In this document: positions 5,991 through 5,999 of the stretch, in pieces
Numbering within the stretch: position 1 is the stretch's first letter
Layout: each line of letters begins with the position of its first letter
DNA from: Rhizorhabdus sp.
Lineage (GTDB): Bacteria; Pseudomonadota; Alphaproteobacteria; Sphingomonadales; Sphingomonadaceae
Assembly (NCBI GenBank): GCA_004297635.1
Contig: SCUQ01000325.1
Coordinates: 1 to 5,999 of the forward strand
Direction of reading: 5' to 3'
Length of the DNA stretch: 5,999 nt
Notes under the pieces: model-generated
What the model was told of the DNA's origin: nothing
Database searches by the model: none
What the model saw: only the letters and a program-made list of their open reading frames with translations
Made by a program: the position numbers and the translations under genes

Positions 5991-5999
5991 AATGCATCG

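Overview
This window looks like a chromosomal segment of a high-GC alphaproteobacterium, most likely a sphingomonad. That is an inference from the GC-rich coding style with many TAT and AAT codons, the divergence of a glycosyltransferase from an rfbC-B-D-A set, and the general resemblance to exopolysaccharide (sphingan-type) regions. No rRNA, tRNA, CRISPR array or mobile element is visible.

Layout: (1) Positions 1-1830, minus strand: a TPR-plus-glycosyltransferase protein of 610 visible codons. Its start is inside the window and its C-terminus runs off the left edge. (2) Positions 1831-2060: a divergent intergenic region with a strongly AT-rich core. It holds several dyads and repeated half-sites, a candidate extended -10, and a full-strength Shine-Dalgarno sequence with no start codon at a usable distance. 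(3) Positions 2061-5449, plus strand: the complete dTDP-L-rhamnose pathway in the order rfbC (epimerase), rfbB (4,6-dehydratase), rfbD (reductase), rfbA (thymidylyltransferase). (4) Positions 5449-5946: a small cyclic-nucleotide-binding-domain protein whose start codon overlaps the rfbA stop. (5) About 5956-5990: an intrinsic terminator that closes the operon.

How the genes work together: RfbA makes dTDP-glucose from glucose-1-phosphate and dTTP. RfbB dehydrates it to dTDP-4-keto-6-deoxyglucose, RfbC epimerises C3 and C5, and RfbD reduces the product to dTDP-L-rhamnose. A glycosyltransferase such as the divergent one could use this or another nucleotide sugar for polysaccharide assembly, but its actual donor cannot be read from sequence. 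The five plus-strand genes are spaced by 2 nt, -4 nt, 4 nt and -1 nt, so they are almost certainly one transcription unit with coupled translation.

The four rhamnose genes are ordinary and confidently identified. The parts least explained by known families are the coupled cNMP-like protein, which has no DNA-binding domain and has lost the usual phosphate-binding arginine, and the repeat-rich control region between the divergent genes.
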